64,000 nucleotides of DNA from Acuticoccus sediminis (GCF_003258595.1 NZ_QHHQ01000001.1:1364001-1428000); one strand, 5' to 3'. Shown: positions 46,102 through 55,487, numbered from the stretch's first letter. Numbers and translations: made by a program. Notes: generated from the letters alone by a model not told the origin.

Positions 46102-47109
46102 CTACTTCGTCAGCTCCGCCTTGAGGTCGAGCCCGACGCCCTTGTTGACGAAGTCGAGCGTGAAGGTCTTGGAGATGTCGATCCCCTCCGGCGAGACGTT
46201 GGCGGCGACCATCTTGTCGTAGAAGCCCTGGATGTGCTCGGCCGACATGGCGCCGATGCCCTGCTCCAGCGCCTCGCCGGAATCGACGATGCCGTACTCC
46301 TTCATCTTCTCGATCGAGAAATCGATCTGCGCCTGGGTCATGTCCGGGTTGGCCTTCAGGATCATGGCGTTGCCGGCGGACGGGTCACCGTAGAGGTACT
46401 TCGTCCAGCCGAGCGCCGACGCGTCGACGAAGCACTGCACCGCCTCGGGACTGGCATCGATGAACTTCGACATGACCTCGACCGTCGTGGCGTAGGTGTC
46501 GAAGCCGTAGTCGGCGATAAGGAAGATGGTGGGCACGAACCCGCCTTCCTGCTCGACCGCGAACGGCTCGGACGTCACGTAGCCCTGCTGGCCGGACTTC
46601 TTGTCGGCGAGGAAGGGGGCGGGGTTGAACGTGTAGGGTTTGCGCTGCTCGACGCTGAAGCCGTACGCGTCGATCATCCACTGGAAGTACGACTGGAAGC
46701 CCTGCTCGCCGATGAAGAGCGTCGGGATCTCGGTGAGGCTCTCCCAGGTGTCGAAGCCCTCGCCCGGGTGGGTCATGATCACCTGCGGCTCCTTCTGGAA
46801 GTGCGCCGCAACGATCTTCAGCGGTATCCCCTCGTTGGCCGCGTTGAAGACCTCGAGGAGGTTGCCGCCCATGTGGAACTGGATCTTGCCCGCGAGCAGC
46901 AACGCGCGGTTGTTCACCTGCGGTCCGCCGGGGGCTATCGTGACGTCGAGGCCGCATTCCTTGTAGGTGCCGTCGGCGAGCGCCTGATAGTAGCCGCCAT
47001 GCTCGGCCTGGGGCAGCCAGTTGGTGCCGAAGGTGACAGGCGTCAGGTCCTGCGCTGCCGCGGGCAGCGCGACCGTCAGGAACGCGACCGTCAGAATGGT
47101 CCGTGTCAT
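46102..47109 (-). CDS. ABC transporter substrate-binding protein (TauA/NMT1 type)
   Basis: 335 residues with a Sec signal peptide (1-19, ending PAAAQD) that fixes the ATG at 47109. The NMT1/ThiY-like core shows TFGTNWLPQAEHGGYYQALA and PGGPQVNNRALLLAGKIQFH, here split to keep motifs short. Members bind taurine, sulfonates, nitrate or hydroxymethylpyrimidine. No TPP-type riboswitch is seen in the leader, and with an amidohydrolase in the operon an N-containing ring compound is the best guess. Confidence 0.9.
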   Translation of the reverse strand: MTRTILTVAFLTVALPAAAQDLTPVTFGTNWLPQAEHGGYYQALADGTYKECGLDVTIAPGGPQVNNRALLLAGKIQFHMGGNLLEVFNAANEGIPLKIVAAHFQKEPQVIMTHPGEGFDTWESLTEIPTLFIGEQGFQSYFQWMIDAYGFSVEQRKPYTFNPAPFLADKKSGQQGYVTSEPFAVEQEGGFVPTIFLIADYGFDTYATTVEVMSKFIDASPEAVQCFVDASALGWTKYLYGDPSAGNAMILKANPDMTQAQIDFSIEKMKEYGIVDSGEALEQGIGAMSAEHIQGFYDKMVAANVSPEGIDISKTFTLDFVNKGVGLDLKAELTK

Positions 47110-47293
47110 CGTCTCTCTCCCCGGAGCCGGACGGTGGCTCCCTTGGCTCCGTGCCTCTTCGCCGCTGGCGGGTCCGGCGGAAAGGACCCTCCCGCCGGCC
47201 GGGCATCGGCCACCTCCGCGTGCAACGTTCGTGCCGTTCGGGCTCCGATCACACGCATGGGATCGACGCCGCCCCCATGCTATCAGGTGGACG

Positions 47294-47677
47294 ATGAAGC
47301 GCCATACACCCGCCACCATTCGACGCCCGTTCGCGAACTATCCCCACGCGGTGGAGGTGCCGGCGGGGATGCGCCTCCTCGTCCTGTCGGGCCAGCTCGG
47401 CATCGCGCCGGACGAGACCGTGCCGCAGGGCGCGGAGGCACAGGCCGAGCGGTGTTTCGCCAACATCGCCGCGATCCTCGCCGAGGCGGGGGCAGGCCCC
47501 GGCGACGTCGTCAGGCTCAACGCCTACGTCACCGGACGGGAGCACCTTCCCGGTTACATGGCCGCGCGCGACCGCTTCGTCGCCGACCCCGCGCCGGCGT
47601 CCACGCTGATGATCGTCTCCGGCTTCTCGCGCGAGGAGTTCGTGGTCGAGGTCGAGGCGCTCGCGGCGCTGCCCTGA
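47294..47677 (+). CDS. RidA family protein
   Basis: 127 residues, YjgF/YER057c/UK114 fold. LLVLSGQLGIAPDE, CFANIAAILAEAGAGPGDVV and LNAYVTGREHLPGYMAARD are typical. Classical RidA has a catalytic Arg near residue 105 in IEVDAIA; here the segment is EFVVEVEALAALP without that Arg, so it is an Rid-subfamily member, perhaps acting on other imines or hydrolysing carbamoyl-type products. Divergent from the Tau-type importer and upstream of creatininase. Confidence 0.9.
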   Translation: MKRHTPATIRRPFANYPHAVEVPAGMRLLVLSGQLGIAPDETVPQGAEAQAERCFANIAAILAEAGAGPGDVVRLNAYVTGREHLPGYMAARDRFVADPAPASTLMIVSGFSREEFVVEVEALAALP

Positions 47678-47809
47678 GGGCGCGCGCCGGCGCCGGTCGG
47701 CGAGCGTGGCCGCCGTCGAGGCAGGGACGGGGCGGCCGGGCGGGAGAGGCCAAGGTTGCGGCTTGCCGAGACGGGGTCTAAGGCGGTTCTCCCTTATGGA
47801 GACGTCACC

Positions 47810-48613
47810 ATGATCTCGCCGCGCCCGTTCTGGGCGGACATGACCGCCTTCGACTTCCCCGACGATCCGCAGGAGTGGATCGCCGTCGTCCCCACCGCCG
47901 CGATCGAGCAGCACGGCCCGCACCTGCCGCTGGGCACCGACGCGATCATCGCCGAGGGGATGGTGAGGACGGTGGTGGACCGTCTCCCGGGCGACATTCC
48001 GGCGACCTTCCTGCCGGTGCAGAGCGTCGGCAAGTCCAACGAGCACATCGACTTCCGTGGCACCCTCACGCTCACCTGGGAAACCGCGATCCGCGCCTGG
48101 ATCGAGATCGGCGAGTCGGTTGCCCGGGCCGGCCTGAGGCGGATCGTCTTCGCCAACTCCCACGGCGGCAACATCGCGCTCCTCGACGTCATCACCCGCG
48201 AGCTGCGCGTGCGCTTCGACATGCTCGCCGTCCACGCCAACTGGATGCGCTTCGGCGACGCCGACCTGATCGGCGAGGAGGAGCGGGCCATCGGCATCCA
48301 CGGCGGCACCCTCGAGACGGCACTCATCCGGCACTTCCGTCCCGAGCTGGTGCGGGAGGAGGAGGCCCGGTCCTTCCCGAGCGCGCAGTCCCGATTCACC
48401 ACGGAATTCAATCATCTCGTCGCGCATGGCCGCCAGCCCTTCGCATGGAAGGCCGGGGACCTGTCGCCGCACGGCGTCGTCGGTGATGCGAGCGTAGGCA
48501 ACGCCGATCTCGGCCGCCGCCTCGCAGAGCATCAGGCCGACGCCTTCATCGAGCTGCTGCGCGACGTTTCGCGCGCGGACCTCGCGGTTCTGCTGGGGAA
48601 ACGCGGCGTCTGA
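47810..48613 (+). CDS. Creatininase family protein
   Basis: 267 residues. The dinuclear metal site of creatininase-type amidohydrolases is in place: Glu33 and His35 in AIEQHGPHLP, Asp44 in PLGTDA, His118 in NSHGGN and Glu169 in GIHGGTLETA. The family opens cyclic amides such as creatinine, or acts on formamide-type intermediates in riboflavin, mycofactocin and pyrimidine pathways. With RidA just upstream and an amidohydrolase across the divergent gap, breakdown of a cyclic nitrogen compound fits. ATG 47810 starts the conserved part. Confidence 0.92.
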   Translation: MISPRPFWADMTAFDFPDDPQEWIAVVPTAAIEQHGPHLPLGTDAIIAEGMVRTVVDRLPGDIPATFLPVQSVGKSNEHIDFRGTLTLTWETAIRAWIEIGESVARAGLRRIVFANSHGGNIALLDVITRELRVRFDMLAVHANWMRFGDADLIGEEERAIGIHGGTLETALIRHFRPELVREEEARSFPSAQSRFTTEFNHLVAHGRQPFAWKAGDLSPHGVVGDASVGNADLGRRLAEHQADAFIELLRDVSRADLAVLLGKRGV

Positions 48614-48747
48614 ACGCCCCCGACTTTCCATAAGTACAGATTTTACACATGCATAAGCAAACGGCTGGACGCCCTCCTCGCCGGGCGACTAGTCTTGCAA
48701 CCACACATTCGCGCGGCGACGCGAAGTCCAATAATGGGGAGCATCCG

Positions 48748-50349
48748 ATGAGACGCATTTTGCTCGGCACCGCAGCGGTCGTAGCCCTGACGAGTGCCGC
48801 GTTTGCGCAGGACGAGAAGACATTCTCCTACGCTTTCCAGGGCGAACTGAAGTCGCTCGACCAGTACACCCTCAACGAGACGTTTTCCCTCGGCACGCTC
48901 GGCAACGTCTACGAGGGCCTCATCAAGCGTGACGGGGACCTCAACATCATTCCCGGCCTCGCCGAGAGCTGGGAGATCGTCGACGACACCACCTGGCGTT
49001 TCCACCTGCGCAAGGGCGTGAAGTTCCACAACGGCAACGACTTCACCGCCGAGGACGTCGTCTTCTCCGCCGACCGCGTCCGCTCCCAGGGGTCCGACCT
49101 CACCACCCGCATCCCCAAGGATGCCAAGTTCGAGGCGGTCGACGACTACACCGTCGACGTCCACCTCTCGAGCCCCAACCCCATCCTCCACTACGAGTGG
49201 GGCACCTGGGGCATCATGGACAAGGACTGGGCCGAGGAGAACGACGCCGTCGCCGTGACCTCCGCCACCTCCGCCGGCGAGGACAACCAGAACTACGCCG
49301 CGCTCCATGCCAACGGCACCGGCCCGTTCAAGATCGTCAGCCACGAGGCGGGCGTGCAGACGGTGTTCGAGGCCAACAAGGACTGGTGGGACTGGGACAA
49401 CCGCGACTTCAACATCGACAAGGTCGTCTTCACCCCGATCGCCCAGGACGCGACGCGCGTGAACGCGCTGCTGTCGGGCCAGATCGACATGGCCTACCCG
49501 ATCCCGGTGCAGGACATCCCGCGCGTCGACTCGAACCCGGGGACCGACGTCCTCACCGGACCGGAGCTGCGCACGATCTTCCTCGGCTTCGACCAGATGC
49601 GCGACGAGCTGAAGTCCTCGTCGGTGAAGGGCAAGAACCCGTTCAAGGACGTCCGGGTGCGCAAGGCCTTCTACCAGGCGATCGACATCGAGGCGATCAA
49701 GAAGAAGATCATGCGCGACCTGTCGAGCCCGGCGGCCCTGATGATCGCGCCGCAGCTCTACTCCAAGTCGGATCAGTTCAAGCGCTATCCGTATGATCCG
49801 AAGGCGGCCAAGGCCCTCCTCGAGGAGGCAGGCTACGGCGACGGCTTCACCGTGATGATGGACTGCCCCAACGACCGGTACGTCAACGACGAGCAGATCT
49901 GCCAGGCCATCTCGGCGATGCTGGCGAAGATCGGCATCACCATCGAGCCGAACTTCCAGCCCAAGACGCAGTATTTCGCCAAGGTGCTGGCCTCCAACAA
50001 GTACGACACCTCGTTCTACCTGCTGGGCTGGACGCCGGGGTCGCTCGACAGCTGGAACGTCCTCTACAACCTCAACAACTGCCGCAACGAGGACGGCACC
50101 GAGGGTGGGGCGTTCAACCTCGGCGGCTACTGCAACAAGGACCTCGACGCGCTCACCGCGAAGATCCTGACCGAAAACGATCCGGACACGCGCGACGAGC
50201 TGATCGGCGACGCGTTCACGATCATCCACGACGATGTGGCGCACATCCCGCTGCATCAGCAGGGCCTGGCGTGGGGCAAGTCGACCAACATCGACCTCGT
50301 CCAGCGCGCCGACAACGAGCTGATGTTCTACCACATCAAGAAGAACTAA
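48748..50349 (+). CDS. Dpp/Opp-type ABC transporter substrate-binding protein
   Basis: 533 residues, SBP family 5. Signal peptide 1-21 (ending AAFAQD) and a GGGGAG ribosome site set the start at 48748. Core motifs: NVYEGLIKRDGDLNIIPGLA, RKGVKFHNGNDFTAEDVVFS and VRKAFYQAIDIEAI. Cluster 5 proteins bind peptides, nickel, opines, glutathione or other small ligands. First gene of the importer operon that contains a homocysteine S-methyltransferase. Confidence 0.94.
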   Translation: MRRILLGTAAVVALTSAAFAQDEKTFSYAFQGELKSLDQYTLNETFSLGTLGNVYEGLIKRDGDLNIIPGLAESWEIVDDTTWRFHLRKGVKFHNGNDFTAEDVVFSADRVRSQGSDLTTRIPKDAKFEAVDDYTVDVHLSSPNPILHYEWGTWGIMDKDWAEENDAVAVTSATSAGEDNQNYAALHANGTGPFKIVSHEAGVQTVFEANKDWWDWDNRDFNIDKVVFTPIAQDATRVNALLSGQIDMAYPIPVQDIPRVDSNPGTDVLTGPELRTIFLGFDQMRDELKSSSVKGKNPFKDVRVRKAFYQAIDIEAIKKKIMRDLSSPAALMIAPQLYSKSDQFKRYPYDPKAAKALLEEAGYGDGFTVMMDCPNDRYVNDEQICQAISAMLAKIGITIEPNFQPKTQYFAKVLASNKYDTSFYLLGWTPGSLDSWNVLYNLNNCRNEDGTEGGAFNLGGYCNKDLDALTAKILTENDPDTRDELIGDAFTIIHDDVAHIPLHQQGLAWGKSTNIDLVQRADNELMFYHIKKN

Positions 50350-50352
50350 GAT

Positions 50353-50378
50353 GGGGGCGGGGCGGCCCGGCCGCCCCC
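50353..50378 (+). terminator. Intra-operon hairpin after the binding-protein gene
   Basis: GGGGCGGCC and GGCCGCCCC pair over 9 bases with a very short loop, 10 bases after the stop of the binding-protein gene and 20 before the permease start. Such hairpins commonly protect the binding-protein mRNA and lower read-through into permease genes. Confidence 0.6.
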
Positions 50379-50397
50379 TTCCCGCGCGAGGCCTGAC

Positions 50398-51375
50398 TTG
50401 ATCGCGTTCATTATCCGCCGCCTCGTCCAAGCCGTCATCGTCATGGTGGTGGTGGCGCTCATTGCGTTCAGCATGTTCCGCTTCGTGGGCGATCCGATCA
50501 ACCAGATGGTGGGGATCGAGACCACGCCCGCTCAGCGCGAAGATCTCAGGGAGCGGCTCGGCCTCAACGCGCCGGTGCCGGTGCAGTTCTGGCGCTTCAT
50601 CTCCAAGGCCGCGCAGGGTGACTTCGGCATCTCCTACCAGTTCAAGCAGCCGGTGGCCGACCTCCTCGCCGCCCGCGCCCCCGCGACGCTGGAGCTGTCC
50701 CTCGTCTCGGCGCTCTTCGCGCTCCTGGTGGGGATCCCGATGGGCGTCTACACGGGGCTCCGACGAACGGCGCCGCTGTCGAAGCTCTTCCTCACCGTGT
50801 CGCTCGTCGGCATCTCCCTGCCGCCGTTCCTGATCGGCATCCTGCTCATCTTCATCTTCTCGGTCAGCCTGCACTGGCTGCCGTCGTTCGGACGCGGTCA
50901 GGTGGTCGACCTCGGCTTCTGGACCACGGGGCTGCTGACGGCGAGCGGGCTCAAGGCGATCATCCTCCCCGCGATCACGCTCGGCCTCTTCCAGATGACG
51001 CTGATCATGCGCCTCGTGCGCTCGGAGATGCTGGAGGTGATGCGCTCCGATTACATCCGCTTCGCCAGAGCGCGCGGGCTGAGGGCGCGCAGCATCAACT
51101 TCGGCCATGCGCTGAAGAACACTCTGGTCCCGGTCATCACCATCACCGGCCTTCAGCTCGGCTCGGTCATCGCCTTCGCCATCATCACCGAGACGGTGTT
51201 CCAGTGGCCGGGGATGGGGCTCCTCTTCCTGCAGGCGGTGCAGAACGTCGACATTCCCATCATGGCCGCCTACCTGCTGCTGATCGCCTTCCTCTTCGTG
51301 GTCATCAACCTCGTCGTCGACCTCCTCTACGTGGCGGTGGATCCGCGCATCCGCCTGTCGGGGCGGGCGGCATGA
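50398..51375 (+). CDS. ABC transporter permease (DppB type)
   Basis: 325 residues with six membrane helices. The N-terminal MIAFIIRRLVQAVIVMVVVA and RERLGLNAPVPVQFW are typical of DppB, and the EAA loop reads YIRFARARGLRARSINFGHA. The start is TTG, 48 bases after the binding-protein stop. The stop overlaps the next ATG (ATGA). Confidence 0.94.
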   Translation: MIAFIIRRLVQAVIVMVVVALIAFSMFRFVGDPINQMVGIETTPAQREDLRERLGLNAPVPVQFWRFISKAAQGDFGISYQFKQPVADLLAARAPATLELSLVSALFALLVGIPMGVYTGLRRTAPLSKLFLTVSLVGISLPPFLIGILLIFIFSVSLHWLPSFGRGQVVDLGFWTTGLLTASGLKAIILPAITLGLFQMTLIMRLVRSEMLEVMRSDYIRFARARGLRARSINFGHALKNTLVPVITITGLQLGSVIAFAIITETVFQWPGMGLLFLQAVQNVDIPIMAAYLLLIAFLFVVINLVVDLLYVAVDPRIRLSGRAA

Positions 51376-52358
51376 GCGTCGAGGCCGACCCCGCGCCGAT
51401 CGAGCCCGAGGCACGGGCGACGACGGCCGCCGTCACCGCCCGCCCGCGCGGCCTCGTCGGACGCACCTTCGACTCCGACCTCTGGTACTCCTTCCGCCGC
51501 TCGCCGGTGACCGTGCTGGCGGCGATCGCGACCATCGCCATCTTCGCCTCGGCGCTCGCCGCCCCGTGGCTCGCCCCGCACGACCCGTTCGACCTCGCCT
51601 CGCTGTCGCTCCTCGACAGCCTGACACCTCCGGTCTGGATGGACGGCGGCAATCCGGATTTCCTCCTCGGCACCGACGACCAGGGCCGCGACCTGTTGTC
51701 GGCGATCCTCTACGGCACGCGGATCTCGCTCACCGTCGGGTTCGCCTCGGTGGCGTTCGCGGCGATCCTGGGGATCTCGCTCGGGCTTCTGGCGGGCTAC
51801 GTCGGCGGTGCGGTCGATACCGTCATCATGCGCATCGCCGACGTGCAGCTCACCTTCCCGGCGATCCTCATCGCGCTCCTGATCGACGGCACGGCACGGG
51901 GCCTCTTTCCGCACATGAGCCGGGAGGATTCGGCGTTCTACGTCCTCACCCTCTCCATCGGCCTCTCGTTCTGGGTGCAGTACGCGCGGACCGTGCGCGG
52001 CTCCACGCTGGTCGAGGCCAACAAGGAGTACGTGATGGCCGCGCGCCTTATCGGCCTCTCGAAACTTACCATCATGGTTCGGCATGTGCTGCCGAACGTG
52101 CTGGGACCGGTGCTCGTCATCGCCACCATCAACCTCGCGCTGGCGATCATCCTGGAGGCGACGCTCTCCTTCCTCGGCGTCGGCGTGCCGCCGACGGAGC
52201 CTTCGCTCGGCACCCTGATCCGGGTCGGGCAGGACTACCTGTTCTCCGGGGAGTGGTGGATCACGATGTTCCCCGGCGCCATGCTCGCCGCCCTCGTCCT
52301 CGCCGTGAACCTCCTCGGCGACTGGCTGCGCGACGCGCTCAATCCGCGCCTGCGATGA
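51372..52358 (+). CDS. ABC transporter permease (DppC type)
   Basis: 328 residues. N-terminal cytoplasmic extension of about 40 residues, then a first helix (TVLAAIATIAIFASALAAP), PHDPF, LLGTDDQGRDLLSAILYGTR and the EAA loop EYVMAARLIGLSKLTIMVRH, all typical of DppC/OppC. Start overlaps the DppB stop. Downstream gene after 49 bases is the homocysteine S-methyltransferase. Confidence 0.94.
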   Translation: MSVEADPAPIEPEARATTAAVTARPRGLVGRTFDSDLWYSFRRSPVTVLAAIATIAIFASALAAPWLAPHDPFDLASLSLLDSLTPPVWMDGGNPDFLLGTDDQGRDLLSAILYGTRISLTVGFASVAFAAILGISLGLLAGYVGGAVDTVIMRIADVQLTFPAILIALLIDGTARGLFPHMSREDSAFYVLTLSIGLSFWVQYARTVRGSTLVEANKEYVMAARLIGLSKLTIMVRHVLPNVLGPVLVIATINLALAIILEATLSFLGVGVPPTEPSLGTLIRVGQDYLFSGEWWITMFPGAMLAALVLAVNLLGDWLRDALNPRLR

Positions 52359-52407
52359 CCCCGCGCAGCGCCCGCGTCCCCTCGCGACCCGAAAAGGAGC
52401 ATCGCTG

Positions 52408-53298
52408 ATGGTACGACTACTCGACGGAGGAATGGGTCAGGAGCTGCGCCGGCGCGCGGTCGGCCCGACGGATTCCCTCATCTTTTCCGCCCGCGCGCTG
52501 ATCGAAACGCCGCACGCCGTCCAGTCGGTGCACGAGGACTACCTCCGGGCCGGCGCCGACGTCATCACCGCGCACACCTACGTCACCAACCGCTGGCGCC
52601 TGCGCCAGGAGAAGCTCGACGACGACTGGGCGCGCATCAACGCGATCGCCTGCGACCTCGCCGACGCGGCGCGCGAGGCGGTCAATCCCGGGGCGCTCGT
52701 CGCAGGCTCGGTGCCGCCGCTGCGCCAGGCCTATCAGGCGGACTTCGTTCCCACGGCGACGCTCGACGCCGAGTATGCCGAGCACGTCCTCCTCCTCGCA
52801 CCGCGCGTCGACTTCTTCCTGTGCGAGACGCTGTCGACCTCGGCGGAGGCGATCGCCGCTGCGCGGGCCGTCGCGTCCGTCGATCGCCGCGCCTGGATCT
52901 CCTTCACGCTCGAGGAGGAGGGACCGCCGCGGCTGCGGGGAGGGGAGCCGCTCGCCGTCGCGGTCGCGGCGATTGCCGGGGCGGGACCGCTGCCTGTCGA
53001 CGCGATCCTCGTCAACTGCACCACGCCGGAGGCCGTCGGCTTCGCCGTCGCCGAGCTCGCCGCGCTCGAACTCCCCGTGCCGTACGGCGGGTACGCCAAC
53101 GGCTTCGGCCCGGTTCCCGGCGACTTCGGGCTGACGAGCGGCGTCTCCGACCTCGTGGAGCGCAACGACCTCGATCCGGACACCTACGCCAGTCACGTCG
53201 CCCGCTGGATGGCCAACGGCGCCACCATCGTCGGCGGCTGCTGCCAGATCGGACCGCCCCACATCGCGCGCCTGAGGGAGCTGATCGACCAGCCATGA
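52408..53298 (+). CDS. Homocysteine S-methyltransferase family protein (MmuM-like)
   Basis: 296 residues, TIM barrel with N-terminal LLDGGMGQEL and the three zinc-binding Cys: Cys204 in VNCTTPEA and Cys278-Cys279 in GGCCQIGP. The family transfers methyl from S-methylmethionine, betaine or SAM to homocysteine. It lies between the permease and ATPase genes, its stop overlapping the ATPase start (ATGA), so it is part of the importer transcript. That suggests the imported ligand is a methyl donor or gives one on breakdown. Confidence 0.92.
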   Translation: MVRLLDGGMGQELRRRAVGPTDSLIFSARALIETPHAVQSVHEDYLRAGADVITAHTYVTNRWRLRQEKLDDDWARINAIACDLADAAREAVNPGALVAGSVPPLRQAYQADFVPTATLDAEYAEHVLLLAPRVDFFLCETLSTSAEAIAAARAVASVDRRAWISFTLEEEGPPRLRGGEPLAVAVAAIAGAGPLPVDAILVNCTTPEAVGFAVAELAALELPVPYGGYANGFGPVPGDFGLTSGVSDLVERNDLDPDTYASHVARWMANGATIVGGCCQIGPPHIARLRELIDQP

Positions 53299-54311
53299 GC
53301 GACACCGGACACGTCGAGCCCGTCCTCTCCGTCCGCCGTCTCAAGGTGGAGTTCCCGACCCGTCGCGGCGTGCTGCGGGCGATCGACGACATCTCGTTCG
53401 ACATCGCCCCGGGGGAGGTGCTCGGCGTGGTCGGCGAGTCCGGCGCGGGCAAGTCGCTGACGGGGGCGGCCATCATCGGCCTCCTCGACCCGCCGGGCCG
53501 GATCGCGGAGGGGCAGATCCTGCTGGAGGGCAAGCGCATCGACGACCTGCCGCCTGAGGCGATGCGCAGGATCCGCGGCCGGCGCATCGGCATGGTGTTC
53601 CAGGACCCGCTGACGAGCCTCAACCCGCTCTACACCGTCGGCCGCCAGATCACCGAGACGATCCGCACCCACCTCGGGCTCGGCCAGAGGGCGGCGCGCA
53701 AGCGGGCGATCCAGCTCCTCGACGAGGTCGGCATCCCGGCCGCCGGCAGCCGCATCGACGCCTACCCGCACCAGTTCTCCGGCGGCATGCGCCAGCGCGT
53801 CGTCATCGCCCTCGCGCTGGCGGCGGACCCGGTGATGGTGATCGCCGACGAGCCGACCACCGCGCTCGACGTCTCGGTGCAGGCCCAGATCATCGGCGTC
53901 CTGAAGCGCATGTGCCGCGAGCACGGCGCCTCGGTCATGCTGATCACCCACGACATGGGCGTGATTGCCGAGACCGCCGACAGGGTGTGCGTCCTCTACT
54001 CGGGCCGCATCGCCGAGATCGGGCCGGTGCGCGACGTGGTGCAGCACCCGCAGCACCCCTACACGGCGGGCCTGATGGGCTCGATCCCCAAGCTCGACCA
54101 CGCCGACCCGCGGCTGAAGCAGATCCCCGGCTCGATGCCGCGCCTCGACCGGATCCCGGCCGGCTGCCCGTTCAATCCGCGCTGCTCCGAGGCGTTCGCC
54201 AAGTGCATCCTGTCGCGGCCAGAGCCGATGCCGGTCGACAACTCCCGCGTCGCCTGCTGGCTGCGCGAGCCGCCGGTCGACGCCACGACGCGGTGGGAGG
54301 AGCCGGCATGA
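53295..54311 (+). CDS. ABC transporter ATP-binding protein (DppD type)
   Basis: 338 residues. Walker A GESGAGKSL, Q-loop MVFQDPLTSLNPLYTV, signature FSGGMRQRVVIALAL, Walker B VIADEPTTALDVSVQ. The C-terminal oligopeptide-transporter extension carries PFNPRCSEAFAKC with Cys residues that in DppD-type ATPases can hold an Fe-S cluster. Overlaps the genes on both sides by 4 bases. Confidence 0.95.
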   Translation: MSDTGHVEPVLSVRRLKVEFPTRRGVLRAIDDISFDIAPGEVLGVVGESGAGKSLTGAAIIGLLDPPGRIAEGQILLEGKRIDDLPPEAMRRIRGRRIGMVFQDPLTSLNPLYTVGRQITETIRTHLGLGQRAARKRAIQLLDEVGIPAAGSRIDAYPHQFSGGMRQRVVIALALAADPVMVIADEPTTALDVSVQAQIIGVLKRMCREHGASVMLITHDMGVIAETADRVCVLYSGRIAEIGPVRDVVQHPQHPYTAGLMGSIPKLDHADPRLKQIPGSMPRLDRIPAGCPFNPRCSEAFAKCILSRPEPMPVDNSRVACWLREPPVDATTRWEEPA

Positions 54312-55363
54312 GCGAGGTCGCCGCCACCACCGCGACCGACTGGACCGCGGCGGCCATCGCGCCGGCCGCCACCAACCCGGGCGAGGTCATCGTCAGGGTC
54401 GAGCACCTGTCCAAGGTGTTCGACGTGTCGGCACCCTGGCTCGACCGGGTGGTGAACTTCCAGAAGAAGCAGCTCCTTCAGGCGGTGTCGGACGTCTCGT
54501 TCGAGATCCGCCATGGCGAGACCTTCGCACTGGTCGGCGAGTCCGGGTCGGGGAAGTCGACGATCGCCAAGATCGTCGTCGGCCTGCTGTCGGCCACCCG
54601 TGGGGAGGTCGTGGTGGAGGGGGTCCCGGTGGGGCGCGATTCTGCCGCGCTGCGCCAGCTCCGGCGGCGGATGCAGATGATCTTCCAGGACCCCTACGCG
54701 AGCCTCAATCCGCGCATGCGGGTGGACAGGATCATTGCCGAGCCGATCCGCGCCTTCGGCCGCGCCAAGGGGCGCAGCGTGCCGGAACTGGTGGCGGAGA
54801 TCCTCACCGGCGTCGGCCTCGACCCGCGCGACGGGCAGAAGTTCCCGCACGAGTTCTCCGGCGGGCAGCGCCAGCGCATCTGCATCGCCCGGGCGATGGC
54901 CTCGAGCCCGACCTTCCTCGTCTGCGACGAGCCCACGTCGGCGCTCGACGTCTCGGTGCAGGCGCAGATCCTCAACCTGATGCGCGACCTCCAGGACGCG
55001 GAGGATCTCACCTACCTCTTCATCAGCCACGACCTCGCGGTCGTGCGGCATATGGCGACGCGAATCGGCGTCCTCTACCTCGGCAGGCTGGCCGAGGTGG
55101 CGCCGGCCAAGGGCCTCTTCGAGACGCCGCGCCACCCTTATACGCAGATGCTCCTCGGCGCGGTGCCGGACCTCGACATGTCGGGCCGCGAGAGGGTCCC
55201 GGTCGTGGGCGAGATCGCCAACCCGATCAGCCCGCCGCCCGGCTGCGCCTTCCACCCGCGCTGCCCGCTCGCCAACGAGCGCTGCCGTGTCGAGCGGCCG
55301 GAGCTGCTGGCGGCGGGGCCGGGCATGGCCGCCTGCCACGCGGTGGAGGAGGGGCGCGCCTGA
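54308..55363 (+). CDS. ABC transporter ATP-binding protein (DppF type)
   Basis: 351 residues. Walker A GESGSGKST, Q-loop MIFQDPYASLNPRMRV, signature FSGGQRQRICIARAM, Walker B LVCDEPTSALDVSVQ, and the oligopeptide C-terminal extension FHPRCPLANERCRVERPE. Last gene of the importer operon. With DppD it forms the heterodimeric ATPase pair. Confidence 0.95.
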   Translation: MSEVAATTATDWTAAAIAPAATNPGEVIVRVEHLSKVFDVSAPWLDRVVNFQKKQLLQAVSDVSFEIRHGETFALVGESGSGKSTIAKIVVGLLSATRGEVVVEGVPVGRDSAALRQLRRRMQMIFQDPYASLNPRMRVDRIIAEPIRAFGRAKGRSVPELVAEILTGVGLDPRDGQKFPHEFSGGQRQRICIARAMASSPTFLVCDEPTSALDVSVQAQILNLMRDLQDAEDLTYLFISHDLAVVRHMATRIGVLYLGRLAEVAPAKGLFETPRHPYTQMLLGAVPDLDMSGRERVPVVGEIANPISPPPGCAFHPRCPLANERCRVERPELLAAGPGMAACHAVEEGRA

Positions 55364-55487
55364 CCGCGCGCGTCCGCCGGCATGACCGCGCGACCGGTTG
55401 TTTGGCCGGCGCGCCCGTGTTAGGCGCCTCGGCCATGACCGAGAGCCCCATTCGCTGACGGGCCGGCCGTTGCCAGAGCCACCGACC

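Noticed and set aside
47110-47293. Possible TPP riboswitch in the leader of the NMT1-like binding protein gene
   Set aside because: The CTGAGA and ACCTGA motifs are not present on the minus strand.
48643-51414. A 923-codon minus-strand open frame opposite the Dpp-type binding protein and permease genes
   Set aside because: Low-complexity Arg/Asp/Glu/His composition and complete overlap with genuine genes mark it as a shadow.
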